DNA of 38,724 nucleotides from Phoronis australis (taxonomy: Eukaryota > Phoronida > Phoronidae): positions 1-38,724 of the forward strand of contig NMRA01001148.1 in NCBI GenBank assembly GCA_002633005.1. Direction: 5' to 3'. A model generated the notes under the pieces. That model was given only the letters and a program-made list of their open reading frames with translations, made no database searches and was not told the origin of the DNA. Positions 1 through 11,544 of the stretch are shown here, in pieces. Numbering within the stretch: position 1 is the first letter of the stretch; each line of letters opens with the position of its first letter. A program made the position numbers and the translations under genes.

Positions 1-1616
1 TCATATTCTTTAAATCCCCAGATTTCCGCACGTACCACATACATGTAGTTAGCACAGCAATTTTATCAACCACCTCCAGTGATAGACTCAATGGTAGTTT
101 CGTGCTCTTGTTTCTAATTTTAGAGATCGACATAGCAGCATCACTACCTTGGCATGCCAGAGGTTTAGTCGTTTGGACGAAGCTAATCTTGGGCAAAAAA
201 TATTCCAAGATATTTATATTGTGAGGCAATCTCCATTAATTGATTTCCATAATACCACTTCTCATACAATCTGAGTGGCCCGCCATTTCTAAAAACAATG
301 ATCTTAGTTTTTCAGATTTACACTCATGCCCCAAGAAAAGCAATAACCATAAAAGTAGTTTAATATTCTTTGCAAATTTATTTGATTGCTCGAACACAGA
401 ACCAAATCATCATACAACAGCGATTTGACTTCCGGAGCATCTTCATTGATATCAATCCTTCTAATATTTTTGGCATTATCTAGGATTTCGATAAATTCGT
501 TTAGATACATCATAAACAATAGTGGGCTGATCATACACCCTTGCCTGGTGCCGACAGAACAGTAAAAAAGTCGGTTAACCCTTCTCGAGTCCTTACATAA
601 CGTAATTCGCTGTACATAGATTTCGAGACTTTAAGTACGTTACAATGGACGCCATTTTTTGAGTGGCATGTGAGGAACTCTGTCAAACGCCTTCTAAAAA
701 TCGAAAAAGCACAATAAAAACCACCCCAAGGCTTAGTGATGTACTTTTGTCCTGGCTGCAATAGCCGTTGCGGAATCCCGCTTGTGATTCACGATGTTCG
801 TCATTTGCCTCAGCCCATGTGCTAAGCCGGTTACTTAAAAATTTGGTAAACAGCTTTCCTACAGCTGACAGCAATGAGATACATCTATAATTGTTCTCAT
901 CTTCAGTGTTACCCTGTTTAAGTATGGGAACAATTATTGCGTCACACCAACCCTGTNGCCGACCGGTCGACGGCCGGTCGTCGACCAATTTCCGACCGGT
1001 CGGCCAAAAATTCGTGATGTGTGCTGTACATCTATAATTGTTCTCATCTTCAGTGTTACCCTGTTTAAGTATGGGAACAATTATTGCGTCACACCAACCC
1101 TGTGGGCAGTGACCTGTATAGCGAGAATCCATTGAGAAGCAGTTCCAATAGAGGAACAGCAGCTACTCTTGTACTCTTCAACATCTCAAACACAACATGA
1201 TCAATGCCATTTGGAAGAGTCAGTATAGCGCAGTCAGTTCAATCACAAGACAAACAAGCGTTCAGATCACTGGGGTAAATTTTGGTCACAAGTATCAAAG
1301 TAATTGTCATGATTTTCTTGTTGTCTTACGCCGGGGTCGAATTTTACATAGTGTCGCTCAGTTCTACCCGTTTATTGAGCAACGAATTAAAATGAATATT
1401 GGAATGTGTTTATGACAGTTTTTATAGTTTATTAGTTTAGGTATTTCCTTGAACTTATTAAAGGCGAAGGCAACCCTTTTTCATGTCTTTTTTAGCAAAA
1501 ATAAGGTTCGTTGGTTAGAAACAACACCATACTCGGTTATTAAATTGATACTTGGGTCTCCGGTAAGTCAAGTCCAGTGAATTACGGTTATATAAAACCA
1601 GACCCTCGATTATCTT
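1..1616 (-). mobile_element. LINE family 1, copy a: reverse transcriptase remnant
   Basis: Reading the minus strand downward from about 1130 there are consecutive reverse-transcriptase blocks with frameshifts. They include QGWCDAIIVPILKQGNTEDE, an ISLLSAVGKLFTKFLSNRLS block, SQAGFRNGY, TREGLTDFF, ISPLLFMMYLNEFIEIL and LLYDDLVLCSS. The catalytic Y-x-DD has lost one residue and reads YDD. Bases 1-303 encode the thumb region. Bases 1197-1415 and 1515-1616 match 35760-36060 and 36520-36600 of another copy. It is non-LTR by motif order; the clade is not assigned. There is no intact ORF. Confidence 0.85.
880..1103. repeat. 77-bp direct duplication flanking a 70-bp insert inside the LINE reverse transcriptase
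   Basis: Bases 880-956 and 1027-1103 are the same 77 bp. Between them lie one N (957) and a stretch rich in GACCGGTC palindromes (958-1006), followed by a spacer. Only one copy is needed for a continuous LINE frame. The single N suggests a contig join and therefore possibly an assembly artefact. Confidence 0.8.
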
Positions 1617-1692
1617 ACGACCAGCTGAAACCCTCACAACTGAGAAACTTCCGACGCCAGAGGCTATCACTGAGAGGGTCAGATGCCAGAGG
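1617..1692 (+). repeat. 76-bp segment identical to 6031-6106
   Basis: The 76 bp starting acgaccagct and ending gccagagg are identical to part of the decayed ORF at 5830-6250. The match stops at the N at 1693. It interrupts the LINE-related sequence on its left, so this is either a recent short duplication or a misjoin. Confidence 0.8.
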
Positions 1693-1693
1693 N

Positions 1694-2940
1694 TTGAAAT
1701 GCGGCCCATAATGTACTTTTCCTGCTAACAAATGATGCACTCATGTTTCAGAATGTTCCTATCTTGTTCGGGTTAATTGGGTGTTTCAGATTTTGGAAGT
1801 AATTGATTTTCTTGGGAAATCTTGGATAACATCTGTATCACTTTCAGCAACTTCAGCTTTAGTACTACTGTTGGTGCCTTGAAACCTTGCTATGCCGTTC
1901 TATGTCCTTTCAATTTTTTGGTCTGATACTTGGTCTTCTAGTCTACAGCACTCAGCAGTATACTGTGTAGGCTACCAGGACATGCAGATGTTTTCTGCAC
2001 AAACGTTTGTGACACCTCTTCTTCTTTTTGATCTACTGATCTACAGAGTTCCACAGTCAATCAGCTTTCGTCAGGAAGCTTTCCTAAGCTTCTTTAGGCT
2101 CTGACATCACAATTTTGTGCTGTTTGATAAACCTTGAATTATACAGGCATTACACTCCATGGGAGCAGCCATATTGAAGTAACTAAGCACAACAATACAA
2201 TCTGGCTCTCTGATTGGTCAATTCAATAGAAAAGCGCCATCAAGTGGCAGGTATGTGCATCATATTTTGTGCAACAAAAACACCTTTTTTAAAAAAAATG
2301 TGCAAGTGTAGACGTGGGAACTTTTTGGAATTTGATTTATGGGTATATTATCTAGCCACATAGAAAAAACTAGGTTGCCCCCCCCCAAAGTACTCACAAG
2401 GGTGAACGCTATGAGATCTGGCCCACCGACTATAAGCTGATCAATGCGACCAAAATTTGGAAGCTGGAATTCACCGCGAATAAAGTATGCATAGCACCAG
2501 AGAGAATTGCGGAAGAAAATAAGTGTTAATTTTTTTATTATGATTAGGTGAAAACGTCATACTTGATAGCTGGAATTGGACGGCCGCCGTGTAAAACATA
2601 GGGAGCCCCAGTGACTGATTAGTAGGGACCACTTGTTGCCTATTTTTCCAAGGGCTGCGACAGTCTAACCAGGGTGACCCCCGTGAAAGGATCATTCCGA
2701 TTGGTTGGAAAATAACATTCGGTTATTCTGATTGTTTGATTGTTGGTACATTCCACTCACGTTTGTGTTTGGTGACACACTCAAGCTGACGTCAGATGAA
2801 ACAACAAAACAATTCACTATATTTTTCAGCTTATTTCAGGAACTCATGTTTACAAAAAAATCAAACCCAAGCATGCTCACTGGTGCACTTACACGTACTT
2901 GAAATCATAAAACTCTGGGAATGGAATGCCATATGCCACA
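1694..2940. other. No gene recognised
   Basis: Only short ORFs without protein-like composition and a 9-10 C run near 2380 are seen. No transposon protein motif was found on either strand. Confidence 0.5.
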
Positions 2941-3080
2941 ATATTACTTCGACCGCACGCGGCTGAGGTTACGCCGCGCACGCTTAAGTAGTTATTGCAT
3001 TAATTCGTTCCGGTATAATTTACCTTTATACCACAATACTTGCGTCAAATGACAGATACAACCGTGTAATAACCCATAAA

Positions 3081-3186
3081 GTTATCTCACTAGTGAGATA
3101 ACGATTTGGAGGGAAACCGAGGACGGAGTCGAACCCGGGAGCCAGGAATTGCTGTTCGCCGACTTTAACACTACACCATGCAGCGA
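3081..3186 (-). mobile_element. tRNA-derived SINE head with a 22-bp perfect palindrome at one edge
   Basis: On the minus strand there is a tRNA-like head with an A-box-like TGGTGTAGTGTTAA (3167-3180) and a perfect B box GGTTCGACTCC (3125-3135). The T stem pairs over only about three base pairs, so a functional tRNA is unlikely and a SINE is the better call. Immediately downstream (3081-3102) is the perfect palindrome gttatctcac/tagtgagataac. The SINE body may continue to about 2950. Confidence 0.6.
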
Positions 3187-3713
3187 CTGACGTCATCAAG
3201 AGTGAAAATAGAATACTTAAATGAGCACGCGCAATAATCGCATGTTCAACAAACCGCCTTGTACTATACTTATACGCTACGAAAAATTAGAAACATAATT
3301 TCCATAAAAATGATACCTTAATTCAGTGAAAATTTTCTCTCATATCCTCTTACCTGTGAATCACCGATCTCTAGTTTGAATGCGCGTATTGTGTCGTCAG
3401 GATCTTTGACTTGAGTATTATATTCAGTTACCAGTGGTAACCTACTTTAGCAGACGATAATTTCCCGGTCGAACGTGTTTTAAGCTATAATAGTTGGTAA
3501 ACCTTAATTTATAAATTCAATTTTTTTCTATTATATTTAAGTTTTCAATTGGTTTTGAGTAAAAGCAATATTTGACAAAATAGCCCAGCTTTTCTTAAAA
3601 GGTCACGACCTCCGACCCCGGGCCTCTGACATAGAAAGTAGTTACAAAGCTGTGGAGAGTCAGAAAAGGTAAATCGATTCATTGCAATGTTTCTCGTTTA
3701 GTATGTGGTATAA

Positions 3714-3876
3714 ATAGATTATTACATGTTCTCAGTCGTTATCCCCTTATCTAGAGCCTTCGTGGATTTTATAGAATTATCACCCTCGGGGCTAAAGCCC
3801 CTCGGGCGATAATTTTCCAAAATCCACTCGGGCTCTAGATAACGGGGGATAACGACTTCGCCATGTAATAATCTAT
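3714..3876. mobile_element. 163-bp foldback (MITE-like) element
   Basis: The two halves are inverted copies. atagattattacatg at the left meets catgtaataatctat at the right; gtcgttatcc and ggataacgac are the next arms; tctagagcc and ggctctaga follow; the centre is ggggctaaagcccc. Mismatches are few. The element carries no ORF. The flanks are TA-rich, so a TA duplication is possible but not provable. A transposase-mobilised MITE is the likely origin. Confidence 0.75.
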
Positions 3877-4206
3877 ATATATCTATATTTATATCTGTAT
3901 ATTACCACACAAAACTGAGGCCACGGGCACAAAGTACAAAGTTACAAATAGTCAGGTATTACACGTTGTCGCCCTTCTCTTCAATACTAAAAAGACAAGT
4001 TTTTAAAACGAGATTTCGCACCTGACACCTTGATTCAACCAAATTTCATAAAACCGTATTTTGATAGAAATTGCCTTATAGGAGATACCCAATTATTTCT
4101 TCCATTCCGATCTAAATCAGTTAACATGTCAAAAATGCATCATGTCAATAGGCGTTTTAGCGTGCGTATCTAGTAGGTGGCATTTTCAACTACTCTAGCC
4201 AACACT

Positions 4207-4640
4207 TTACACATGTGACATGGTACTTTGCATCGAGAGGACAAATTCCACATTCACCCAATACAGCTGCGTTTGAGCAACAGTTTCCAATTCCAACAGA
4301 AATTTTACAGAATTAAACACATACTTTTTCAAGCCATTCATATTCTTTAAATCCCCAGATTTCCGCACGTACCACATACATGTAGTTAGCACAGCAATTT
4401 TATCAACCACCTCTAGTGATAGACTCAATGGTAGTTTCGTGCTCTTGTTTCTAATTTTAGAGATCGACATAGCAGCATCACTACCTTGGCATGCCAGAGG
4501 TTTAGTCGTTTGGACGAAGCTAATCTTGGGCAAAAAATATTCCAAGATATTTATATTGGGAGGCAATCTCCATTAATTGATTTCCATAATACCACTTCTC
4601 ATACAATCTGAGTGGCCCGCCATTTCTAAAAACAATGATC
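4207..4640 (-). mobile_element. LINE family 1, copy b: post-catalytic (thumb) region
   Basis: A 119-codon open frame contains a block with the order F-x-PK-x-SF-x-T-x-L-x-Q followed by a hydrophobic stretch, the layout usual just after the catalytic block of LINE reverse transcriptases. Bases 4338-4640 equal 1-303 with only about two substitutions and no indel. The copy stops dead at the N at 4641. It shows the frame ending at about 4207, further than copy a, which is cut by the window edge. Confidence 0.75.
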
Positions 4641-4641
4641 N

Positions 4642-4917
4642 TTGGCACAAGAAAGGAAACCAAGAGACAGGGTTATAGTTCTATTTTGGAATGCGAAAGT
4701 AGTAACATAAAACTGTAGCGTTAAATCTCATACCAGCTGATTCATTTCTCGACAAATCTTGCTGCGCCATTCTCTCAATATTTCTTTGTGTCTCCTTCGA
4801 AAATTCTCTATGATTTCTGTTCTGTATTTTATTTACACTACGTCCACGTTGTACCAACCCTTCTCGAGTAAGCCGCGTTGACCTAGTTCTTCTAAATGAC
4901 ATACAAACTCCGCCCAA
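4642..4917 (-). repeat. Dispersed repeat, second copy at 36658-36845
   Basis: From ggaaaccaagagacagggttatag to ttctgtatttta this matches 36658-36845 with scattered substitutions and small indels. An open frame of 78 codons on the minus strand is basic but not recognised. The other copy lies next to a LINE family 1 copy, so it may belong to that element. Confidence 0.6.
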
Positions 4918-5825
4918 AGTTATTCACGTGATTCTGAGCAATAGCTCAGACTCGATCGCGTCGCTAAAACTGAACGACTATTCTTTAATTTCTGCAACGC
5001 GCAATATCAAAATCAATCATATGTTGAAATTTTAAATACCCTGCTCGAGTAACTGTGAAAATTACTAGCTATCGCAGTCAAGAAACTAAAAGTTCTGATA
5101 TGATGCCGAATGTGCACTCCTCGATCACCACCGTGCGCTAAATTGCCGATTTTTCGCTTTTCCATTTTGGTGTATATTTAAATTTTTTAACATAAATTTC
5201 TCAGTGATGCGTGAACGGATGAAATTTTGAATACTTGCTATCCGATACCTTCCAAAGAGATCTGGGTCTCATGATATCGATTTAGGTCCTAGGTTTTCTA
5301 AAAGGTAGGCTTCAAAAATTAAGAGTACGGCTGTTTTTGCTCAAAATGCTCTAAACCCTGGAAAACAAAAACTATGGCCTTTTTAAAAAATCTGAGACAC
5401 GGTTTCCTCGAAAATGCTGGCATCAATATGTTTACAAAAGACCAGTATGGAGAAACGATACTTTTAAAATCTCTGTTTAAAGCCAAAATAAATACTAAAA
5501 AACATATCTCGTGATAAAATAAAGACAAAAATATAAGAATAATTAAGAAATTTTGTTAGGAAATTTATTCAACTTTCAGAAAATCTATACAACAACTTCT
5601 CATTTGAAATGAGCTTTTTTCAAATAAATGAGCGTCGAAAAAAGACTTAAATCTAATACTTAATATGGTATTGACCCAGACGAACCCAAACTTGAAAATT
5701 CATTAACTGGTATATCAGTGGTGATGATGTCAATGCACCGCAGACTCATTGTACTGCATGTAAAGTAACAGGTGAGCGTCTGTTCACATTAGCCCCCTTT
5801 TCACATGAGCTGAATACTCATCATA
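4918..5825. other. No gene recognised
   Basis: AT-rich sequence with only short frames and no repeat that I could match elsewhere in the window. Confidence 0.5.
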
Positions 5826-5829
5826 GGGT

Positions 5830-6250
5830 ATTGACACAAATAGCATCCTAGAGCTGAGATGGTACTTCTTCTGAAAGCATATGGCGGACAGCGACAAACG
5901 TCCACCAACCATTGATGCTTTGAAACAGCATGTGCTGAGGGTGTTTATTGAGGCGAGAGTGTGGGGTCAGGCAGTCATTACTCGATAGGAGTTCCTTGAC
6001 CGATTGCAGAATGAATTCACAAGGACAAATACGACCAGCTGAAACCCTCACAACTGAGAAACTTCCGACGCCAGAGGCTATCACTGAGAGGGTCAGATGC
6101 CAGAGGAAAAATTATTGCTTTTCCCAAAGATGATCTTGCTGATCAAAAGACCTACGTTACACAGATCTTTTTCAGTGTAGTGCAGAGTGTCAGAATGGTG
6201 AGGACTCTTACGATGATGTGATTACTGATTACAGTGATGGCGATAGTAAT
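5830..6250 (+). pseudogene. Decayed copy of a multi-copy invertebrate ORF (DALKQHVLR / WGQA / LPTPEAI blocks)
   Basis: Plus-strand reading gives ELRWYFFRKHMADSDKRPPT, then DALKQHVLR, VWGQAVI, a stop, then TTEKLPTPEAITERVRC in a shifted frame, and finally acidic residues. I recall this block order from many predicted proteins of marine invertebrates, where a Cys-rich tail follows LP-x-PEAI-x-E. The function of that family is not known to me. Here it has stops, frameshifts and no intact Cys tail. Bases 6031-6106 also occur at 1617. Confidence 0.45.
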
Positions 6251-6259
6251 GATTTATAG

Positions 6260-9200
6260 ACTGATTTCAAAGTTTTGAAAGACTATTGACACTACAAAAA
6301 CATACTTTTATGTTCTGCAAACGTAAATAAGTTGTTTAGATACGGGTTTAGTTTATCTCACTTGAAGCACGGACGGAGATACTGAGCATAATCCATTTTA
6401 CAGGCGCCATTTTGAAAATCCAAGATGACCGCCAAGATGGCCGCCAAAAGTGGAATCAATTATTTTCTGATTTGTTATTCCACGAATTTTCCAAAAATGT
6501 ATAGTTTCCGCTTTACCCCCAAAAATCAAACAAATTACTCAACAGACCTGAATATATTAGCATGACAGTAAACATGAGAAAACAAGTTCATTGTTTCTAA
6601 GCGTCATTTACGGAACTTGTAGATTTTTAGTTGCATAATTTGGCTTGTTTTTGCCCAGAGACAAGCAATCCTAGCAGTGAACAACCTGTGTAATGCATTG
6701 GTGTTATGTTCACTCACCGTAACATACTTGAGCGGCATACCTTCAAAAGTTCAATATTATGATCACACATCAAAAGAAATTTGCAATCACACCTAGAGAC
6801 GAGAATGCTTACGACAATGAGAAACATACATGTACGCTGACTGAAAGTTGTATCATAACAACTATAAACTAGAAATCCTACACAATAACTATCAATATGA
6901 AAATCAAGAGTCAGTGAATAATATAGAATTTTCATTAAACATCAGTTCTTACACCAGCAATTTGAATTTAATTCACATATGTTCCACTCAAAATGTGAAA
7001 ATTATTTTAACGCTAATAAAAAAATTCTACCAATTTCTAAGCCTTGATTGAGACAATAATGTGAAATTAACATTTTTAATATGGCGTATTAAATTCATAA
7101 TTTTGATCATAACCTAAAAAGTATCAAAACCCAAAAACGCAGGGCGTTGACATGAACCCACATCTGCACCGTACATGGAGTGTTTCTAGGGATGTCAAGA
7201 GCAGTTCAAAATATATTGAATGCCACTTGGGGCATCAAAGTTATCAGACTCATTCAAATAAGAATGTCGGCTACTGTCTTCTTCACAACAACATCGATGC
7301 CAATATTATTGATTCTCCAAGCGGTTTGGAAGATACCGTCTGACGCAAAAAACGATGCAAAATTATTAAAACAAGAGCAACACAAAGCCCTGAAATATAC
7401 CCACGGCTGCATTGTAAACGATATGTTTCTAGGGATGTTGATCAGAATTAAAAATGGTGAAAAATATGTCGTATGCCGGTAGGGCACCACAGTCGTAAAA
7501 CCTATTCAAAAACAGTATCAACAAGCGTCTTCTTCGTATCGTCAACTTTCTTAGAGATTGTTGGAGCCGTTTGGAAGACATCGTGGCAGATGGAAAAAAT
7601 CACATGCAAAAATTAACCACAGTAAGTTACCATCTTGATAAGAAAAGGATAACAATTTCTATGAAGAACCTGCAAGGTGTTGAGTTCACAAGGCCGCTTC
7701 CCCCACAAAAATGGCCACAAGGGGACGGCAAAGTAGTTAGTTTTGTATGATAATCCAAGCCAGCTGTTGTCTTCCCAGTATGAACACATGCTAATTTCCA
7801 GTTTCTTTTGGTGGGTACTGTTTATACAGAATATTCATAGCTCTTATTGGTCTACTATGTTCCCAATGTGTGGCAAATATTCTGGTTCTTGTTCTTCTTC
7901 TGCGTCTTCCCTTTTCCTTGACAACTCCATGATTTTATTCAGTGATCACTCGTCAGCTATGTCTGCCGGATCTGAAAATGGAAAGTGATGAAAACACATT
8001 ATAAGGAAACTGACACAAACAATTAGATTGAAAACTCTTGAATTTTATGATTAATTCCAATCGGTAGCCAGTCATATCAGTTGACCATAATTGCAGGCAG
8101 GATTCTGATAAGGAATTTTTCTCTCAAAAGGGATGTGTGACTCACATTCTTATACATTCGCCTCTAAGAACTGCCTGTGTGTTCAACCAATCATTGAATG
8201 AAAAATGGATAAGACTTATTGGAGGATTATCTTAACGGCATGGCAACCTGACAGCATTACTGTCACCGAAGGATTGCGAAAAACAACATTGGTTATATTT
8301 TAACCTGATTCTTCATGACCAGGTTTTGGTAATATTACAGTTATCCTCAAACCACCCCATTTCGGATCCACCACAAGACAACATAGTAATTTACATGTCA
8401 TGTCAGCCTAGGTCACAGTAATGCAACAAAGAAAAAATATTTTGTAGAATAAAGATAGAGACAAGATTACAGCACCGCAAATGATAGGCTTTAGAGGTGT
8501 TTGTTAGCACTATGAAAAAATGACCATTAGACTGTAGCCTACAAAATTCCTTTAACACATCCCAAAGTGAGAAGGCGTTGCAGTCTCCCAAACTATTAGA
8601 AAACGATACCGAAAACAGTAAAAATGGTCACTAGACTTTAGGTGGTGCAAAATACTTCTAATACATCCGAAATGGGAGAAAACTTCATCTCACAAATGCC
8701 AATCTACCAAATTTAATGAAAATCCGCGCAGGTCCTTTGAAGATACAGCGGTAAACGTTAAAAACTGAAAGTGCCGCTAAGGGACACACCGGTAGACGGT
8801 TCCGTCCAAAAGTTCGCTCATGCCTTTCCATGAAAGAAAACGTGCAAAATTTCATGAATGTTCATTAAAAGGTTTTGTAGAGCAACGGACGCTGGACGGA
8901 CAGGGATGATGACATATGCGTCCACATATAAATATGTGAGTGAATAAAAATGTTTACATTTCAGTTGATGGTAGTTGCATAATAAACCTTGGCCAACTGG
9001 AAAACCACTACCACTTGAACAATCAACGAAGATAGGGGTTTGCCGCCTTGAACACAATGGCCTATTGAATCAGAGATTTCTTTGACCTGTCTAGTCGTGT
9101 CTGTAATGACACACTATACCTCAGTTGTGTCGCAAAATTGAACGATATTCCATCTGGCTGAATGAATCGTTATCTGGTGAATTTTATAGCAATATTTCAT

Positions 9201-9970
9201 GCAACATGGTGTAGTGTAGTGTAGGGGTGATTAAAAATTTTAATTCAGTACATAAATTAAATTGGGTTGTGGTACAAAATTTCACCAATAGCATAGCCAT
9301 CATGAAAGGCCGTCTGTAGTAAACAACATGGGCAAATCCTTTTGTAACCAATGTAAAATCAGAGATCATCTTGATCAATTGTCAAAAACGGTTATCCTAG
9401 GAAAATACATTTGTTGGGTCTCATTGGTAGCTGTGAGTGCTTTCTGCCTAAAAATTGCTTTAACTGGGCCGTGACAGATAAGCAGAGATTTGATTTTTTT
9501 AAAATCTGTTTTCAACACTAATTTTTAGTAATAAGCTGTTTGTTGTGATTAAAGTACATGTAGGAATTCAAAATAATTCAAACTTCAGTATTTAGGCTTT
9601 ATTGCTCTTTTGGAAGAGATTCTAAATTAAATTAATGTAAGGAAACAGATTATAACGATTGACCTTTTGCATGAACTTATCACTTCAGGTAAGCTTATGC
9701 TAGTGAAATGTGCCGCGCATTGGGATATAAATTTTCAGTATATTTGACCAATGCAAAAACTACCTGTCGTAAAATCCTGACTTCTCTTCAAAGACCATAA
9801 ACTAGAATACGATGAGAATGGTGGTCATCTTGTATTTGATACCTGTTGGCATTTAGAAAACTTGTTGTTCAAGAAAAGTAGGACTAAAAATTTTTAACAA
9901 GTAAACATGCCAGGCTTGCGCTAGCAGCTCGCCAGCTCGCCATTAGGGAATTCTGAGTGGCACTGCTACG
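6260..9970. other. No gene recognised; weak 247-bp tandem similarity near 7320 and 7567
   Basis: The only structure seen is an imperfect repeat. gcggtttggaagataccgtctgacgc near 7320 recurs as a related sequence about 247 bp later, and tttctagggatg recurs at 7182 and 7424. The 100-codon frame covering 7180-7482 sits inside it and has no recognisable motif. Confidence 0.35.
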
Positions 9971-9973
9971 TCC

Positions 9974-9992
9974 ATTCGCCAACTTGGCGAAT
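9974..9992. repeat. Perfect 9-bp inverted repeat, 1-bp centre
   Basis: attcgccaa-c-ttggcgaat is a compact perfect hairpin. It is not followed by a T run and no gene ends nearby, so no role is assigned. Confidence 0.6.
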
Positions 9993-10193
9993 GTTTTCGC
10001 AACTTGATAATAAAAATCAATTTCGGAAAACCCACTCGCATGACGATTCATATGAGTCACCTCGAATCAAGTTGCGTAGCAAACGACATTCTTCCTTCTA
10101 TTCAGTCATAAAAATAGCAAGCCAATGTTTCATTTCATGCCCGTCACTCCTCCTGAAATCACTTTTTCACGAGACAAATTGTTCAACTCAATA

Positions 10194-10221
10194 GGGGAGG
10201 GGAGGAGAGGGGAGGGAGGGG
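10194..10221 (+). other. G-quadruplex-capable G-rich tract
   Basis: Five runs of three or four G are separated by one to six bases, which meets the usual pattern for intramolecular G-quadruplex formation. It lies just outside the PLE block starting at 10333. Confidence 0.6.
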
Positions 10222-10332
10222 ATCAACACTGTTGGTAATGGCAATTCCTCGCTTCGCAGCGAGCTCCCAGTTGTCGTCTGCATGGGACATGAAATATGAA
10301 CTCATGCTTTAAATGTTCTATTTTCATATTAC

Positions 10333-10748
10333 TGACTGTACTTCGGGAGCAAGTTTTCTGTTATACAGAATTTGTTGAATGCACGACACTTTTCATTGTT
10401 CACGGTCTTTATTCCGTTGCGTTCATACTTTCTGAACAAAACTCTACTCTCTACTGAACATAGATACAGTAACTGACCTAGCGACACAATTAAAAGACAC
10501 ACGATATTTCGAAACATACTTGTTTCATTCTCAAGTGAAGTGACTGTACTTCGGGAGCAAGTTTTCTGTTATACAGAATTTGTTGAATGCACGACACTTT
10601 TCATTGTTCACGGTCTTTATTCCGTTGCGTTCATACTTTCTGAACAAAACTCTACTCTCTACTGAACATAGATACAGTAACTGACCTAGCGACACAATTA
10701 AAAGACACACGATATTTCGAAACATACTTGTTTCATTCTCAAGTGAAG
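10333..10748 (-). repeat. Perfect 208-bp tandem duplication in the 5' region of a PLE
   Basis: 10333-10540 and 10541-10748 read identically. On the minus strand each carries a PLE-type leader (hairpin gaaaca/tgtttc followed by GAAATATCG) and an N-terminal block with the order FRKYERN-x-IK and AFNKFCI-x-E-LLPKYS. The same block occurs at 33024-33236. Placed after a PLE C-terminus (10862-11236), this fits the tandem pseudo-LTR layout known for PLEs. Confidence 0.75.
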
Positions 10749-10861
10749 ATAAAATGACGCAGTAATGCCACCACAGAGTATAAGCTGACGACACACACAG
10801 TGAGACACGGCGGGTGTGAAATACTGCAAAGAATGACTAATGAATTGGGGTAACAGGAAAG

Positions 10862-11236
10862 TCACGCAAACAAGTGTAACGTGCGGCGCGACCCTGTTTG
10901 CTGCTCATTCAAAATAGGCTTCTCAAAAGCAATTAAAAGGGACTCTAATACTTTCAAACGCAGCACATCTTGCTCCACGTAGCGAATTGACGTGTTTTCC
11001 ACAATTTCTTGACGGGTGATTTTACGTGCGTGGTATTGCAGAAAATGATCTTGAATGGCGCCATTTTGAAGATGCATGGATAACCGACGGGAAAGACTGC
11101 AAACCGTTTGACCATTGTAACATTGTTTGACGTTTGAACGAAGACATTCGTTCATAGGGCATACAAATTCATAAACAACACTACACGGTGCAACGGGGCG
11201 GACTTTCGCTTTAGAAATGTTATTTTTCATGACCAA
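10862..11236 (-). mobile_element. PLE A: C-terminal GIY-YIG endonuclease domain
   Basis: The 124-codon minus frame shows VVYEFVCP-x3-C, then CYNGQT at the place of YIGQT, SLSRRLSMHLQNGAI, H-x-R-KITRQEIVENT, LESLLI and P-x-LNEQQTGS, the order usual for the C-terminal endonuclease of PLE proteins. The Ile of YIG is replaced by Asn, suggesting loss of activity. No reverse-transcriptase part precedes it in the window, so the copy is 5' truncated. Confidence 0.8.
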
Positions 11237-11544
11237 GTTGGAGGACTTCCTATTGCTATTTCATATTACATGAATCTTTCCCAATTCATAACAAACTTAA
11301 CCAAATTTCAGCGCACAATTTACCGTGTCAAAAATTGGTTGAGACTTGACAAGGAGTAAAAGGCGCAGACGACGCCGGGAAGAACGAGTTTGTTTTCTAT
11401 TTTTAAATCACAATACGTCACATGTTACACCTAGGGAACGCAGGGAGAAACTTGGTCCGTTTCTGAGTGGAAGAAAAGGCAAAAGAAAATCTAGTGCAAA
11501 TGGACTACGACAAACTCATAATAAATGGAAAGGCTTATAACTAA

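Noticed and set aside
3112-3186. Functional tRNA gene on the minus strand
   Set aside because: The B box is perfect but the T stem pairs over only about three base pairs and no full acceptor stem was found; a SINE head fits better.
7180-7482. 100-codon plus frame
   Set aside because: It lies in an imperfect tandem repeat, has overlapping frames of similar length and no recognised domain.
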